Of a stretch of DNA of 7,212 bases, positions 6,146 to 7,212 are shown piece by piece. Source of the stretch: an uncultured Actinomyces sp. GTDB taxonomy: Bacteria > Actinomycetota > Actinomycetes > Actinomycetales > Actinomycetaceae. The notes under the pieces were generated by a model. It was given only the letters and a program-made list of their open reading frames with translations, did not search any database and was not told the origin of the DNA. Numbering within the stretch: position 1 is the stretch's first letter; each line of letters opens with the position of its first letter. The translations under genes and the position numbers were made by a program. Location of the stretch: contig CALBAF010000484.1 in the NCBI GenBank assembly GCA_937926415.1, forward strand, positions 1-7,212, written 5' to 3'.

Positions 6146-7212
6146 TCAGTTGCCCCGAGACTTGCCGACGATCTCGTCCGCGACGGCGCGCGGAACCTCG
6201 GCGTAGCTGTCGAACTCCATGGAGTAGACAGCGCGGCCCTGCGTCTTGGAGCGCAGGTCGCCCACGTATCCGAACATCTCGGACAGCGGAACCTGAGCCT
6301 TGACGACGCGCACGCCGTGCTGCTCGTCCATCGACGAGATCTGGCCACGACGAGAGTTGAGGTCGCCGATGACATCGCCCATGTACTCCTCGGGAGTACG
6401 AACCTCAACGGCCATGATCGGCTCGAGGAGGACGGGGTTAGCCTTCTTAGCAGCTTCCTTCAGCGCCATCGAGCCAGCAACCTTGAACGCCATTTCGGAG
6501 GAGTCAACCTCGTGGTAGGCGCCGTCGAGCAGCGTGGCCTTGATGTCGACCATCGGGTAGCCGGCGAGAACGCCGGACTGCATGGCGTCCTTGATGCCCG
6601 CGTCGACCGACGGGATGTACTCGCGAGGAACGCGGCCACCGGTGACCTTGTCCTCGAACATGTACTCTTCCTCGGAGTCGGCCGGGAGGGGCTCCAGGGC
6701 GATGATGACACGCGCGAACTGACCGGAACCACCGGTCTGCTTCTTGTGCGTGTATTCGTACTTCTCGACCGTCTTACGGATGGTCTCACGGTAGGCAACC
6801 ATCGGGTTACCCACGTTGGCCTCGACCTTGAACTCGCGACGCATGCGGTCGACGATGATGTCGAGGTGGAGCTCACCCATACCACCGATGATGGTCTGGC
6901 CGGTCTCGGCGTCGAGCTCGACGGTGAACGTCGGGTCCTCTTCCGCCAGCTTCTGGATGGCGACGCCCATCTTCTCCTGGTCGGCCTTCGACTTGGGCTC
7001 GACGGCGACCTGGATAACGGGGGCGGGGAACGTCATCGACTCGAGGACGATCGGCTTGTCGATCGCGGAAAGCGTGTCGCCGGTCGTGGTGTCCTTGAGG
7101 CCGATCACCGCGTAGATGTGGCCAGCGTGCGCCACGTCGACGGGGTTCTCCTTGTTCGAGTGCATCTGGAAGATCTTGCCGATGCGCTCCTTCTTGCCCT
7201 TGGTCGAGTTGA
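6146..7212 (-). CDS. fusA: Elongation factor G (C-terminal half; 5' end beyond window)
   Basis: EF-G drives GTP-dependent translocation of tRNA and mRNA and, with RRF, ribosome recycling. The frame is open to the right edge, giving 354 visible residues, about half of the roughly 700-residue protein. The first are the end of domain II ([20 protein letters not shown], then [11 protein letters not shown]). Domain III follows ([34 protein letters not shown]), then domain IV starting near [16 protein letters not shown] and containing [14 protein letters not shown]. Domain V comes last ([29 protein letters not shown]). The GTPase domain lies outside the window. Position directly ahead of tuf is the standard str order, so rpsL and rpsG are expected further right. 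The stop is TGA at 6148-6146. Confidence 0.98.
   Translation of the reverse strand, partial: NSTKGKKERIGKIFQMHSNKENPVDVAHAGHIYAVIGLKDTTTGDTLSAIDKPIVLESMTFPAPVIQVAVEPKSKADQEKMGVAIQKLAEEDPTFTVELDAETGQTIIGGMGELHLDIIVDRMRREFKVEANVGNPMVAYRETIRKTVEKYEYTHKKQTGGSGQFARVIIALEPLPADSEEEYMFEDKVTGGRVPREYIPSVDAGIKDAMQSGVLAGYPMVDIKATLLDGAYHEVDSSEMAFKVAGSMALKEAAKKANPVLLEPIMAVEVRTPEEYMGDVIGDLNSRRGQISSMDEQHGVRVVKAQVPLSEMFGYVGDLRSKTQGRAVYSMEFDSYAEVPRAVADEIVGKSRGN

Overview
This is a GC-rich window carrying the end of a str operon and the first part of an S10 operon, with every gene on the minus strand. Reading in the direction of transcription (right to left) the order is fusA (C-terminal half only), tuf, a 609-bp gene-free region, rpsJ, rplC, rplD, rplW, rplB, rpsS, rplV and rpsC (cut by the left edge). 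The gene order, protein lengths, frequent G/C third positions, and actinobacterial details (for example an L3 loop reading [10 protein letters not shown] and NKAD as the EF-Tu G4 motif) point to a high-GC Gram-positive. My best guess is Actinomycetaceae (Actinomyces/Schaalia-like), but that is an impression from protein wording and not a search result.

Right part (5999-7212): the fusA 3' end is followed 11 nt later by a 15-bp stem closed by a GUGA tetraloop. A possible extended -10 promoter and a strong Shine-Dalgarno then lead to a GTG-initiated tuf. EF-G and EF-Tu are the two GTPases of the elongation cycle.

Middle part (4202-4810): tuf is followed by three successive hairpins, the last a 14-bp GC-rich terminator, with a fourth, weaker hairpin abutting it. 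About 190 bp further on is a good candidate promoter for the S10 operon, TTGCGA-17 nt-TACGGT. The predicted transcript has a roughly 300-nt 5' leader that folds into at least four hairpins, several held together by G-U pairs that work only in minus-strand RNA. A 22-bp sequence that forms the -35/spacer part of the promoter recurs exactly, 276 bp downstream, just ahead of rpsJ, where it has no matching -10. This leader is the most interesting thing in the window and looks like a candidate autoregulatory ribosomal-protein leader.

Left part (1-4201): eight ribosomal protein genes are packed with gaps of 29 nt or less, including a 4-nt GTGA overlap (rplD/rplW) and gaps of 1 and 2 nt (rplV/rpsC, rplC/rplD). 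This is a single, probably translationally coupled transcription unit. The proteins themselves are intact and ordinary. I see no mobile element, CRISPR array, tRNA, rRNA or foreign gene.
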